Positions 1-8,835 of a stretch of 36,796 nt of DNA are shown here, piece by piece. The notes below the pieces were generated by a model. That model was not told where the DNA came from and did not search any database. It was given only the letters and a program-made list of their open reading frames with translations. Location: positions 1 to 36,796 of the forward strand of contig JAQCND010000587.1 of the NCBI GenBank assembly GCA_028274765.1. Direction: 5' to 3'. Position 1 is the first letter of the stretch, and every line of letters begins with the position of its first letter. A program made the position numbers and the translations under genes. The DNA comes from Bradymonadaceae bacterium (GTDB taxonomy: Bacteria; Myxococcota_A; Bradymonadia; Bradymonadales; Bradymonadaceae).

Positions 1-1016
1 TTGCGCCCGAAGAATTCGCTGGCGTGCGAGGCGACGCGGCTGGTCATGTCCGTGTAGCCGATGATCTCGACGCCGTGGCGGTCGATCCGTTTGTCGACCT
101 CGGTCAGCTCGCAGTTGCCCCCCGTGTCGGCGGCCAGATCGACGATGACGCTGCCAGGGCGCATCGACTCGACCATCGGCTCCGTGATCAAGGTCGGCGC
201 GGGTCGACCGGGGATCGAGGCCGTCGTCACGACGAGGTCGGTGTCGGGCACTTCCTCGCGGAAGAGATCGCGTTCCGCCTCCAGAAACTCCTCACCCATG
301 TCGGTCGCATAGCCCCCTTCGCCCTCCTCGAGTGGGAGATCGAGCATCAGGAAGTCGCCTCCGAGGCTCTCGACCTCCTCGCGGACCGCCGGACGCACGT
401 CGAAGGCACTTACCTGGGCGCCCATGTCGCGACCGGTCGCGATCGCCGAGAGTCCCGCCACGCCGGCCCCGATGACGAGCATCTCGGAGGGAGGGGTCGA
501 ACCGGCGGCTGTCGTCCGGGCGCCGACGAATCGATCGTAGGCGCCGGCCGCCTCGATGACGGCGCGATAACCGGCGATGCCCGCCATCGAACTCAACACG
601 TCCATCGACTGGGCGCGAGTGATCCGGGGGACGCGCTCGAGGGCCAGCGCTGTCGCGCCCCCCTCCTCGATACGATCGAGAACGTCGTCGCCCGCTTCAC
701 TATCGAACAGCGAGATCCAGATCGTTTCCGCCGAGGCCACTTCGATCGCGTCGAACGAATCGCCATGATCCTCGTCGAGACGAGTCGGCGGGTGAATGGC
801 GACGACGATGTCGGACTGTTCGAGTAACTCCCGGGCATCATCGACGATCTCGGCCTCTACCTCGTCATAGGTCTCGTCGGGGAAACGAGCTCGGCGGCCG
901 GCGCCCGATTCGACGGCGACCTGCCATCCCGATTGCACGAGCGCCTCGACGACACTCGGCGGCACGGCGACGCGCCGCTCGCCCTCGTCCCATTCGCGAA
1001 GGATGCCAATTTGCAC
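1..1016 (-). CDS. pntA: NAD(P) transhydrogenase subunit alpha (N-terminal part, runs off the window)
   Basis: Proton-translocating transhydrogenase moves hydride between NADH and NADP+ at the inner membrane; this subunit carries the NAD(H)-binding domain. The visible 338 residues begin M-Q-I-G-I-L-R-E and continue with the alanine-dehydrogenase/PNT N-terminal domain (motif ERRVAVPP near residue 13). A Rossmann domain follows with VIGAGVAGLSAIATGRDMGA and the downstream SAFDVRP strand, then the PGSVIVDLAADTGGNCE segment typical of PntA. The GTG start at 1016 is chosen because an AGGTGG ribosome-binding site lies 7 nt upstream. The 3' end is cut by the window edge, so it cannot be told whether the C-terminal membrane part is fused or separate (pntAA/pntAB). 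Alanine dehydrogenase is the main alternative, but the AFDVRP and DLAADTGG motifs favour PntA. Confidence 0.9.
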   Translation of the reverse strand, partial: MQIGILREWDEGERRVAVPPSVVEALVQSGWQVAVESGAGRRARFPDETYDEVEAEIVDDARELLEQSDIVVAIHPPTRLDEDHGDSFDAIEVASAETIWISLFDSEAGDDVLDRIEEGGATALALERVPRITRAQSMDVLSSMAGIAGYRAVIEAAGAYDRFVGARTTAAGSTPPSEMLVIGAGVAGLSAIATGRDMGAQVSAFDVRPAVREEVESLGGDFLMLDLPLEEGEGGYATDMGEEFLEAERDLFREEVPDTDLVVTTASIPGRPAPTLITEPMVESMRPGSVIVDLAADTGGNCELTEVDKRIDRHGVEIIGYTDMTSRVASHASEFFGR

Positions 1017-1281
1017 GATAGAGCCACCTGTCTTTCAGTGTGATATCCAATGCGGTGTCGAACCCGGCACATACGATGACGGGCCGCGCTGTGATCATGA
1101 GATGCAATGCCCCCGCGGTGCGTCGTGCAAACGACGAGTCCCCGGTCTATCTTCCCGGCGTTCATTTCGATGTGCTCGACATCACTGTCGACCGAATGGT
1201 CGTTGATCCCGACTCGTGACGTACCGTACACTTCTGATGTCTATTATGTTCACACCCGTCCCCTTGCCGTCGAGGTTCGAC
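1017..1281. other. Divergent intergenic region between pntA and the Cys-rich protein
   Basis: 265 bp between two divergent starts, so promoters for both genes should lie here. A TATTAT hexamer at 1242-1247 could be a -10 box for the rightward gene, but no convincing -35 box sits at the right distance. No other structure was recognised. Confidence 0.4.
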
Positions 1282-3795
1282 ATGGCGCAACTTTTCAACT
1301 GGATGACTTCCGGCCTGTGCGCGGGAGTCGTGCTGTCGATATTCATGTTCGCAGGGGGACTGGGCTGCAATCCCGAGCCGTCGCGGTCGGGGGTTGGCTC
1401 GGTCGATGAGAACGACGAGCCCCAGGACGTCGGGATCGTCGATACTCGTCCCGACGACGTCGGGGCGGGGGGAGACGATGCGAGCGACGGAGGTGTCGAG
1501 TGCACCTCCGGGGGCGGCTGTCCGAGCGGAGTCTGCCGCGAGGGGCTGTGTGCGGCGCCGAGCTGTTCGGACGAGGTCCCAAACGGCGACGAGACGGACG
1601 TCGATTGTGGTGGACCCGATTGTGATGCCTGCGAGGCGGGAGCGGCCTGTCTCGAGGATCGCGACTGCCGAACCGGCACGTGTGAAGGTGGGACGTGCGC
1701 GCCTCCGGGCTGTTCGGACGAAGTCCCGAACGGCGAGGAGACCGACGTCGACTGTGGGGGACCGGACTGCGACGCCTGTCGGGCGAATCAAAGTTGCGAG
1801 GCGGATTCGGACTGTGCCTCCGGTCGATGCTCCGAGGGAACGTGTGACGAGCCCACCTGCTCGGACGAAGTCCAGAACGGCGAGGAGACCGGCGTCGACT
1901 GCGGCGGCCCCGACTGCGACGCCTGTGAAGCGGAGACGAGCTGTGCCTCGGATTCGGACTGTATCTCGAACCTCTGCTCGGAGGGGACGTGTGCCGCCCC
2001 GACCTGCTCGGACGAGACTCAAAACGGCGAGGAGACCGACGTCGACTGCGGCGGCCCCGACTGCGACGCCTGTGCGGAAGACGAGGCGTGCGAGCGAGAC
2101 GAAGACTGTCAGAGTGGTCGCTGCAGCGACGCGGGACGCTGCCGGGCGCCGACCTGCTCGGACGAGGTTCAGAACGGCTCGGAGACCGACGTCGACTGCG
2201 GCGGGTCGAGCTGTCCGGGATGTGAGTCGGGCGAGTCGTGTGCCAACAACTCCGACTGTCAGTCCAGCGTCTGCGAGGGCGGGACATGTGCCAGCTCGAC
2301 ATGCGACGACGGCGTCGCCAACGGCGACGAGTCCGACGTCGATTGCGGAGGCTCGACGTGCGAGGTCTGCGAGGCCGGCAAGACTTGTACCGAGGACGCC
2401 GACTGTCAGAGCCAGAACTGCAATCAAAATACGTGCGAAGCGGCGAGCTGTTCGGATGGGGTCCAAAACGCCGGTGAAACCGATGTCGATTGTGGTGGAG
2501 CCCAGTGTGCGCCCTGTGACGTCGGGGGCGTCTGTCAGCGTGGTTCCGATTGCATCTCCGGTGTCTGTGAAAACGGAACGTGCGTGGCGCCGACCTGTGG
2601 TGATGGCGTCCAGAACGGCTCGGAGACCGACGTCGACTGTGGCGGAGCGGATTGTCCGGGATGTGTCGCAGACGATACCTGTCGGAGAGATACGGACTGC
2701 CAGTCGGGCGTCTGCACCAACGCGATTTGCCAGGCGCCGACCTGCAGCGACGACGTCCGAAACGGCGACGAGACGGATGTCGACTGCGGCGGAGCGGACT
2801 GTTCGGGATGCGGCGACGGCAAATCTTGCCGGGTCGACTCGGACTGCGAGCGGGGGCGCTGCGATCAGGGCGATACCTGTGACGCCTTCAGCTGCGACGA
2901 CGGGACACAGAACGGCCAGGAGACCGACGTCGACTGCGGCGGCCCCAACTGCCCGGGCTGCGCCAACGGCGCATCGTGCCTCGCCGACCGCGACTGCCAA
3001 TCGAGCATCTGTAACGGCACGACGTGCGGAGTCTGTCGCGACAGCAACACTCGGACGGGAGGGGGCTGCGGCTACCAGGATCGCGGGACGGTGATCGAGG
3101 TCTGCCGAAACGGCCGATGGACGCGACAGAACTGTCGGGACGTCTGGTTTGCGAGCTGCAACGAGGTTCTCCAGGCCGATCCCAACGCCAAAGACGGACG
3201 ATACACCATCGACCCGGACGGGCCCTCGAATGCAACCTATCAGCCGCGCGAGGTGCTCTGCGACATGACGACCGACGGAGGGGGCTGGACGCGGGTTGCC
3301 TTCGAGGACTTCGAGTCGGGTACGTCGGGCTGGAGCACCACGAACACCATCACACAATGTGGTAAATACGGGCAAATCCTGGGGGGTTACTGCGAAATCT
3401 CCGGAGCGACCAACGAGAAGACCTATGCTGTCGAGGGCGTGCCCCACTCGGAGGCGAGGCTCTCGCTGGAATACATCAAGATCGATAGCTGGGGGAGCAG
3501 CGACGAAGAGGGCTTCGTCGAGCTGGCCAACACGGAGATCTATCGTCAGGAGTTCTGCGCCTGTCGCCACGGCTGTCAGACGCAGGGGGGCATCTGCGGC
3601 GGCGAGCACGTCTGCGGAATGAACCGACAGGGGTCGAACGCCTCGGTCGACGATCTCGAGCGCGAGATCACCGTCGAAGGGACGACCTCGCACAGCAGCA
3701 CCCGTGACATTCGCGTCGCCGCGGGCTCGAACCTCGACCAGGATCCGTGCGACGAATCCTGGGGCATCGACGACGTCAACGTCTGGGTTCGATGA
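1282..3795 (+). CDS. Secreted Cys-rich repeat protein with fibrinogen-like segment
   Basis: An 837-residue exported protein of unknown role, probably at the cell surface. The start at 1282 gives a signal peptide (hydrophobic stretch about residues 10-27, then GGLGC with Cys29 as a possible but non-canonical lipobox); in-frame ATGs at 1216, 1237 and 1246 would only add residues before it. GAGG lies 6 nt upstream of 1282. After an acidic linker come ten tandem repeats of about 49 residues (about residues 95-583). Each contains C-S-D-x-V-x-N-G-x-E-T-D-V-D-C-G-G, then C-x2-C and a D-C-x-S-x-x-C tail. Such repeats are common in Myxococcota surface proteins. About residues 626-672 match the start of a fibrinogen-type domain (Cys, GRYTIDPDG, then CDMTTDGGGWT). 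The last 160 residues look like a beta-rich binding module with six more Cys. It probably binds ligands or forms disulfide-rich stalks, which is inference. Confidence 0.85.
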   Translation: MAQLFNWMTSGLCAGVVLSIFMFAGGLGCNPEPSRSGVGSVDENDEPQDVGIVDTRPDDVGAGGDDASDGGVECTSGGGCPSGVCREGLCAAPSCSDEVPNGDETDVDCGGPDCDACEAGAACLEDRDCRTGTCEGGTCAPPGCSDEVPNGEETDVDCGGPDCDACRANQSCEADSDCASGRCSEGTCDEPTCSDEVQNGEETGVDCGGPDCDACEAETSCASDSDCISNLCSEGTCAAPTCSDETQNGEETDVDCGGPDCDACAEDEACERDEDCQSGRCSDAGRCRAPTCSDEVQNGSETDVDCGGSSCPGCESGESCANNSDCQSSVCEGGTCASSTCDDGVANGDESDVDCGGSTCEVCEAGKTCTEDADCQSQNCNQNTCEAASCSDGVQNAGETDVDCGGAQCAPCDVGGVCQRGSDCISGVCENGTCVAPTCGDGVQNGSETDVDCGGADCPGCVADDTCRRDTDCQSGVCTNAICQAPTCSDDVRNGDETDVDCGGADCSGCGDGKSCRVDSDCERGRCDQGDTCDAFSCDDGTQNGQETDVDCGGPNCPGCANGASCLADRDCQSSICNGTTCGVCRDSNTRTGGGCGYQDRGTVIEVCRNGRWTRQNCRDVWFASCNEVLQADPNAKDGRYTIDPDGPSNATYQPREVLCDMTTDGGGWTRVAFEDFESGTSGWSTTNTITQCGKYGQILGGYCEISGATNEKTYAVEGVPHSEARLSLEYIKIDSWGSSDEEGFVELANTEIYRQEFCACRHGCQTQGGICGGEHVCGMNRQGSNASVDDLEREITVEGTTSHSSTRDIRVAAGSNLDQDPCDESWGIDDVNVWVR

Positions 3796-4043
3796 GTCGT
3801 CGTTGTCCGAGCGCCCCATGTGTCGACATCCGTAAGTAGCTTGTGATCGGCGCGCGAAACATGCGACCGAAACGACGTATCGAGTCGAATGTCGTCGTCT
3901 CGACAAGGTAGAACGTCACACGCCTCGCCCACGATGCGGCCGAAGTCCTTCGATAGGGCACTCGATGGCGCGGCATGGCATCCCATTCGCGGTGTCCTGC
4001 TCAGGCTCGGACCGGGTCACTCACTATTCTCGGGATTGCTTTC

Positions 4044-5288
4044 ATGGATCGCGAACGCATCGAAGCCCTCATCGCCCGTCTCGAACGCGACGATCTACCG
4101 GATGAGCAATGCGATCACGTCGTCGAATCGCTCCAGGCCCTGACCCATCAGACGATCGGTGACGATCCCGACGTCTGGTGGGACTGGCTCGACGGTCGGG
4201 GGACGGAGGAGAGAGCAGGCGGGACTGCCTCGACGACGAGTGCTCCTCGTGCCGACGTCTCTCCTCGAGACAACACCGATCGCTTCCGTCGGGACGATTC
4301 GGATCATCAGACGTGGCCTCTCGTCGACCTTCGGATCGAGCGGGGCCTGATGGTCGAGGAAGCTCGGAATGCTCGCCAATCACGTCCGACGAACTCGACC
4401 GGCCAGCGGCCTGAAGAGCAGTATGAGACCATGCTGCGTCAATACGGGGACTCGGTCCGCGTCCCCAAGGTCCTTTGGCAACTCGACTCGGAGCTGTTCG
4501 ATTGGATCGAACATGTCACCGACGGCGCCATCGGGGCCCGTCTGGAGACGACCAACGATTACGGGGCTACGGTCGAGATCGATGGCGAGCGCTTGCGAGT
4601 GCAAGACGAGCAGCTCCCCGACCTGCTTTTCGATCGCATCGCTCGAGCGGGCGACAGACTCGAGAAACGCGACTTCTACCGAAGCGGCGACGATCTCTGG
4701 TGTCTGACCGACGATCAGCTCGACTGGCTCCGAGAGGTCTCGCCCTTCGGATTGAGCCGGCTCGAACCGCGAGACGGGCCTCCGAAACCCGCCCCCGGAC
4801 CGGTGACGCTCGAAGCCATCGTCGAGCGCCACTGGGAGCACGATCTGAAGGGGCTCATCGAGGAACTCGGGGCTTCGGGACGTCTGATGGAATTCGACGC
4901 CGAATACGGCTATCCCGTCGACAGCTACGCGGGATTGAACGACCGGATCGACGAGCTTCTGGACGGGGCCTTCGACGAGGTGGAGTGGGAGTACATCCAC
5001 GAGGACTTCGACGCTCCCCAGATTCTACGAGCCACCTGCCCCGATGGGACAGTCGTCGAGCGGGAGGTCGGAAATAGCGACTGGGTCGACGTGCCCCCCT
5101 GGCTGGATCTGCTGAACACCCTGCTCGCGGAACTCGACGACGAGCGCGGCGTCTGCAGTATCTGGGATTCTCGGATCTACGGCCAGGACATGGCGGTGGT
5201 CGTCGGGACACCAGAGGAGATCCGACAGCTCATCGAGGTGGGACTGCCGGTCGAGGAGAGGCCCGACTCTATCGACCTCGAACCATGA
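4044..5288 (+). CDS. Hypothetical acidic protein, 414 aa
   Basis: No family was recognised. The ATG at 4044 starts M-D-R-E-R-I-E-A-L-I; an in-frame ATG at 3975 would add 23 residues that are Cys/Arg-containing and unlike the rest, so it is rejected. The only ribosome-binding signal is a weak CGGGA. Visible features: a helical N-terminus (residues 1-50), a low-complexity hydrophilic stretch (about 55-130), then a globular Trp- and Asp-rich C-terminal half (for example VPKVLWQLDSELFDWIEHV and VEWEYIHEDFDAPQ). There is no signal peptide or membrane helix, so it is probably cytoplasmic. Codon use and acidity match its neighbours, so it is very likely a real gene. It stands alone, with about 250 bp before it and 930 bp after it. 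Confidence 0.75.
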   Translation: MDRERIEALIARLERDDLPDEQCDHVVESLQALTHQTIGDDPDVWWDWLDGRGTEERAGGTASTTSAPRADVSPRDNTDRFRRDDSDHQTWPLVDLRIERGLMVEEARNARQSRPTNSTGQRPEEQYETMLRQYGDSVRVPKVLWQLDSELFDWIEHVTDGAIGARLETTNDYGATVEIDGERLRVQDEQLPDLLFDRIARAGDRLEKRDFYRSGDDLWCLTDDQLDWLREVSPFGLSRLEPRDGPPKPAPGPVTLEAIVERHWEHDLKGLIEELGASGRLMEFDAEYGYPVDSYAGLNDRIDELLDGAFDEVEWEYIHEDFDAPQILRATCPDGTVVEREVGNSDWVDVPPWLDLLNTLLAELDDERGVCSIWDSRIYGQDMAVVVGTPEEIRQLIEVGLPVEERPDSIDLEP

Positions 5289-5378
5289 GCAGCTCTCGAG
5301 CGAGCGCACTCGCGCTGTCGGATGGCATGTAGAGCTGACTTCCAAGTCTTTCGCTCTTGATATCAAGCCGGCTGGGAA

Positions 5379-5391
5379 CCGGCGCTCCCAA
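5379..5391. repeat. Short relic of the inverted-repeat element
   Basis: The 13-mer CCGGCGCTCCCAA is identical to a block inside copy 2 (near 24202-24216). Alone it is weak. It is listed because two more partial matches lie within 600 bp. Confidence 0.35.
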
Positions 5392-5469
5392 GGACTACTC
5401 GTACCACAACGATCTGTTATCAGAGGGGCTGGCAACCGTTGCTGAGGTGTTGAAATGCGCTCTCAGCAA

Positions 5470-5498
5470 GATCGGCCGGCCCCGGAAGCGTCGTCGAG
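5470..5498. repeat. Short relic of the inverted-repeat element
   Basis: GATCGGCCGGC and GCGTCGTCGAG occur here in the same order as in copy 2, with a shorter spacer (7 nt against about 12 nt). TCGTCGAG is common in this genome, so only the combination is suggestive. Confidence 0.35.
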
Positions 5499-5732
5499 GG
5501 ATGGATACCCACCTCGTCGCGTCGACCGAGATGCGCGCTCGAGGAGGAGAGAGTCGACAATCCTTGCCATCATTCCGTCAGAAGGCGCACGTCACAACGG
5601 TACGGGAGAGGGCGTTCGACATCACATCGTCGGATCTGAGGAGATTGAAAAGACCGGCGTATCGGACGAGAGGTCAGCATGACTATAGCCCCGTACAAAT
5701 GTGTCGACAGTTCCATCCATCTGAAGGTTGCA

Positions 5733-5867
5733 CTCGGGTCCGCTCGGATACCGTGGGAGACGCCGTGGCACGACGTTTGTGGTCGACCGACCCGATGATG
5801 GGCCGGCGGGGCCGCCGGCACTCCAAAAAACGCGTCGTCGAGATCCCACGGACCCGAGTCACACCCG
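5733..5867. repeat. Dispersed inverted-repeat element, copy 1
   Basis: The left arm CTCGGGTCCG pairs with the right arm CGGACCCGAG. Beyond a 10-nt insertion, GTGGGA pairs with TCCCAC, and further in ACGACG pairs with CGTCGT. The centre contains GGCCGGCGGGGCCGCCGGC. The same sequence recurs at 24134-24256, including the flanking TCACACCCG. The two copies share long identical blocks such as GCCGTGGCACGACGTTTG. No terminal target duplication or coding capacity was found. It could be a miniature mobile element, a REP-like sequence or a structured RNA. Confidence 0.8.
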
Positions 5868-5918
5868 TTGCACTCCCGTCAATCGCATGAGGATGGAACC
5901 ATTGCGGATACGAGCCGG

Positions 5919-5950
5919 TGATCCGCCGGCGCTCCGGGGAGTCGTCGAGG
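5919..5950. repeat. Relic of the inverted-repeat element
   Basis: TGATCCGCCGGCGCTCC differs by one base from the matching 17-mer of copy 2, and AGTCGTCGAGGA follows at about the right distance. This is the best of the partial matches in this intergenic stretch. Confidence 0.45.
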
Positions 5951-6220
5951 ACACAAGAGGTTCGATCGATGCCCGAAGCACCTTGATACCTCCTCGACAT
6001 GAATAGCTTGCTGGCCTCTCGCCGAGCGAGGAGATGTTCGCCTACGGATCGTCCTCGTGCACTCCTCGAGTGGCGATGACACGTCTCGCATCGTATGGTA
6101 CGTTAACTCTCCGAGCATGCCTGCATCGTAGTGAGCGCCGAGTATCGAGGCGGGAGCGGGGTCGTCGTACTGGATATCTCTCTCCCGAGACGAACACACC
6201 AAGCATGGATAGGGCGAGGT

Positions 6221-8608
6221 ATGTCGACCCGAGACAACGAACCGTTATTTGACGCCCTTCAATCGACCTCCGATCAGTCGCGACGCGTCCAACTCATCGA
6301 TTTTCTCGGTGACGTTGTCACCCGAGTGCTCGACGCCAACGATCTCGAAACCATCGCCGAGGTCGTCGACGAGACGTTCAAAGAACTCATCTCGGTTCAG
6401 TATGGAGCTCTCTATCTGTTTGACGAAAAGGAGCAACGGCTGACTCAGGTCTGGCAGCGGGGGTTTTCCGAGGAGGCGGCCCGGATTGCCGAACAGACGG
6501 CCATGGAGCGCCATCCAGGCGAAGTCTATCGGGAGGGATGCCAGATTCACATTCCCGACGTCCCCAACGATCCCGAGTCGCGCACGGAGACGAGCCCCCG
6601 CGAATCCGTGGTCCGATCTCGTCTCTTTTTTCCCGTCCAGACGGGAGGGACGACCGTGGGGTCGCTGGGGCTGGCCGCCTCGGAGCGCGAGGCCTTCTCG
6701 CAAGACCACGTGGCCGTCATGAGTTTCTATGCCCGCTTGATCGGGGCTGCTTACGGTCGTCTCCGTCACGAACAACAACAGAGACGGGCCCGCACTCGCA
6801 TTTCCCGATTCAACGAGACACTCCGTGCCATCCGAGACATCAGTCAATTGATGGTACGGGAGCGCGATCCCGATCGCATCTGGCAATCCGCCTGCGAACG
6901 CCTCGTCTCGACAGCCTCGTACGCATGTGGCTGCATCGTCTCGCGAGAGGCGGACGGGACGATGCGCGTGGATGCTACCGCTCCCGAGTCCATCGAGCCC
7001 CGGCAACTCGAATCCCGACTCAGAAGCGCCGGAACCATCGAGCCTCTCGTGAGTGTTCTCGATGGCGAACAGCACGTTGTCAGCTGGACGGGCGAATCGT
7101 TCGACGAGTACTTCGAGCGGCAGGGTGAAGCTATCGATCGATGGGTGGGGGTCACCCTCGATTACAGTGGCATCGTCTACGGCGTACTGGTCCTCGGCTC
7201 GCAGGCATTCGACGATGCACGCGAGAAACCCATCCTGCAGGGGGTAGCCAACGACATCGCCTTCGTCACTCACATGCTCACCCGCGAGAGCGAGAACAGT
7301 CCGATCGAAGAGCGTGCGCTTCGCGACTGTCTGACGGGACTCCCGAACCGGACCCTCTTTCAGAGTCGGCTCGATCACGTGCTCACTCGGAGTGAGCGAC
7401 GAGAGACGAATGTTGCTCTCCTCTTCGGGGATCTCGACGATCTCAAGAAAATCAACGACAACTTCGGTCACGAAGCCGGCGATCGTCTGCTCATCCAATT
7501 CGCGCGCCGTCTCGAAGATGCGGCACGCGAGGCGGATACGGTGGCACGCATCGGAGGGGACGAGTTTACGGTGCTCATCGAGGAGCTGGCCCCCGACGAC
7601 GACCTGGAACCCCGTCTCGAGCGGCTCATCGCTCAGCTAGACGCTCCCTTCGAGATTCAGGGACGCGACGTCTACTCGACGGCGAGTATCGGAGTGGTTC
7701 GCTACGACGAGCTGAAGCAAGAGGCGGAGACCTCCTCGCTCGAGGCCGAGGATTTGCTTCGAGCGGCCGATCGGGCCATGTATCGGGCCAAAGAACAGTC
7801 CACGACCGAGTGGCGGCGCGGGTATCCCGGCGACCTGCAGGAGGGCGGCGAGCTTCAGCGCGCCAGCCAACTTCGCGGGGCGATCGAAGCCGACAACATC
7901 ACGGCTCACTTCCAGCCGATCGTCACGCTCGACGACGAGTGCACGGTGGGGATGGAGGCACTCGCGAGGTGGGAACATCGCGAGAAGGGATGTCTCGAGG
8001 CCCACGAGTTTTTGAGGCTCACTCAGAACCGAGGACTCTTCGAGCAGGTGACACGGTGCGTCTACCAGGAGGCGTGCCAACGATTCGAGCAATGGCACCG
8101 TGACGTCGAGACGGAACTGACGCTCTTTCTCAACGTCAATCCCTCCCAACTCGGCGATAGCACCTGGCTCGCCTATCTCGAAGAGTTTGCGCTTCCGCCC
8201 GATCAAATCGTCATCGAGCTCACCGAGCGGGAGATCATGCAGAACGCAACCTGCATCGAACAGATGATGCATCGAGACTTTCAGTTGGCCATCGATGATT
8301 TCGGGACGGGCTACTCGTCGCTTGAATACCTCAAGGATCTCGACGTCGACGTCCTCAAGCTCGACATGGCGTTCATCCACGGAGCCGTCGACGATCCCAC
8401 CGACCGGGCCATCCTCGAGTCCGTGTGCCGTCTCAGTTCAAAACTGAACATCACCGTGGTCGCCGAAGGGGTCGAGACTCCGCAACAGGCTGCCGTCGCC
8501 CGAGAGACGGGATGCGATTCTGGCCAGGGATTCTACTACGCCTCTCCGATGCCCTCCGAGCGATTCGAGGCGCAATTCGTGGAGAACGACTCATCGGTGG
8601 CTCACTGA
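6221..8608 (+). CDS. GAF-GGDEF-EAL cyclic-di-GMP turnover protein
   Basis: A 795-residue cytoplasmic signalling protein that should make and/or degrade cyclic-di-GMP. The ATG at 6221 follows AGGGCGAGG; the upstream in-frame ATG at 6131 adds 30 residues of non-coding character. Order: a GAF domain (about 30-180), a second GAF-like region (about 200-385), GGDEF (about 395-555) and EAL (about 560-790). The cyclase motif GGDEF is intact at 445-449. It is preceded by READ plus five residues, which fits the RxxD product-inhibition site. The phosphodiesterase domain keeps E579-A-L, NVNPSQL, IELTERE, D692-D693-FGTGYSSL, LKLD, AEGVET and QGFYYASP, so it is predicted active. The GAF domains show no DXCF or other bilin-attachment motif that I can recognise. 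There are no membrane helices, so the input signal is cytoplasmic. It is a single-gene unit. Confidence 0.93.
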   Translation: MSTRDNEPLFDALQSTSDQSRRVQLIDFLGDVVTRVLDANDLETIAEVVDETFKELISVQYGALYLFDEKEQRLTQVWQRGFSEEAARIAEQTAMERHPGEVYREGCQIHIPDVPNDPESRTETSPRESVVRSRLFFPVQTGGTTVGSLGLAASEREAFSQDHVAVMSFYARLIGAAYGRLRHEQQQRRARTRISRFNETLRAIRDISQLMVRERDPDRIWQSACERLVSTASYACGCIVSREADGTMRVDATAPESIEPRQLESRLRSAGTIEPLVSVLDGEQHVVSWTGESFDEYFERQGEAIDRWVGVTLDYSGIVYGVLVLGSQAFDDAREKPILQGVANDIAFVTHMLTRESENSPIEERALRDCLTGLPNRTLFQSRLDHVLTRSERRETNVALLFGDLDDLKKINDNFGHEAGDRLLIQFARRLEDAAREADTVARIGGDEFTVLIEELAPDDDLEPRLERLIAQLDAPFEIQGRDVYSTASIGVVRYDELKQEAETSSLEAEDLLRAADRAMYRAKEQSTTEWRRGYPGDLQEGGELQRASQLRGAIEADNITAHFQPIVTLDDECTVGMEALARWEHREKGCLEAHEFLRLTQNRGLFEQVTRCVYQEACQRFEQWHRDVETELTLFLNVNPSQLGDSTWLAYLEEFALPPDQIVIELTEREIMQNATCIEQMMHRDFQLAIDDFGTGYSSLEYLKDLDVDVLKLDMAFIHGAVDDPTDRAILESVCRLSSKLNITVVAEGVETPQQAAVARETGCDSGQGFYYASPMPSERFEAQFVENDSSVAH

Positions 8609-8835
8609 TGGCGAAACTCTTCTCACGCTTCCCGTGATGGGGTCCCAGGGGATGGCAAGAGAAAAAGAACCAGCCCTCGCCGTCGAGAAGCTCGGTCTGG
8701 AGGCAGTGGCGACGAATAGAGCCCTGGCGTCAGATGACGGATGCAGGCCGAGTCGAGTGTCGGTGGCCGAAACCTCCCCCCAACGAGGTCCATGCTCGCT
8801 CTCCCCAACACGACAGAGGGCGAGAGGGAGATGGT

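Larger units (their letters stand above)
5289..6220. other. Long gene-free stretch with repeat relics
   Basis: 932 bp without a convincing gene. The longest frame (5357-5890, +) codes for an Arg/Ser-rich product unlike the acidic proteins of this genome and crosses the repeat element, so it is not called. The stretch holds one complete inverted-repeat element (5733-5867) and at least three short matches to that element (5379-5391, 5470-5498, 5919-5950). The promoter of the downstream GGDEF-EAL gene should lie near its right end. Confidence 0.6.

Noticed and set aside
1162-3906. A 914-codon open frame on the minus strand opposite the Cys-rich protein
   Set aside because: It mirrors the Cys-rich repeats; high GC and tandem repetition keep the opposite frame free of stops. 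The product is an Ala/Val/Arg-rich mirror without family motifs.
5357-5890. A 177-codon plus-strand frame in the gap before the GGDEF-EAL gene
   Set aside because: It reads through the inverted-repeat element and is Arg/Ser-rich; no ribosome-binding site.
6221-7400. GAF domains of the GGDEF-EAL protein as bilin-binding photosensors linked to the bilin-reductase-like gene
   Set aside because: No conserved Cys/His chromophore motif of phytochrome or cyanobacteriochrome GAF domains was recognised.
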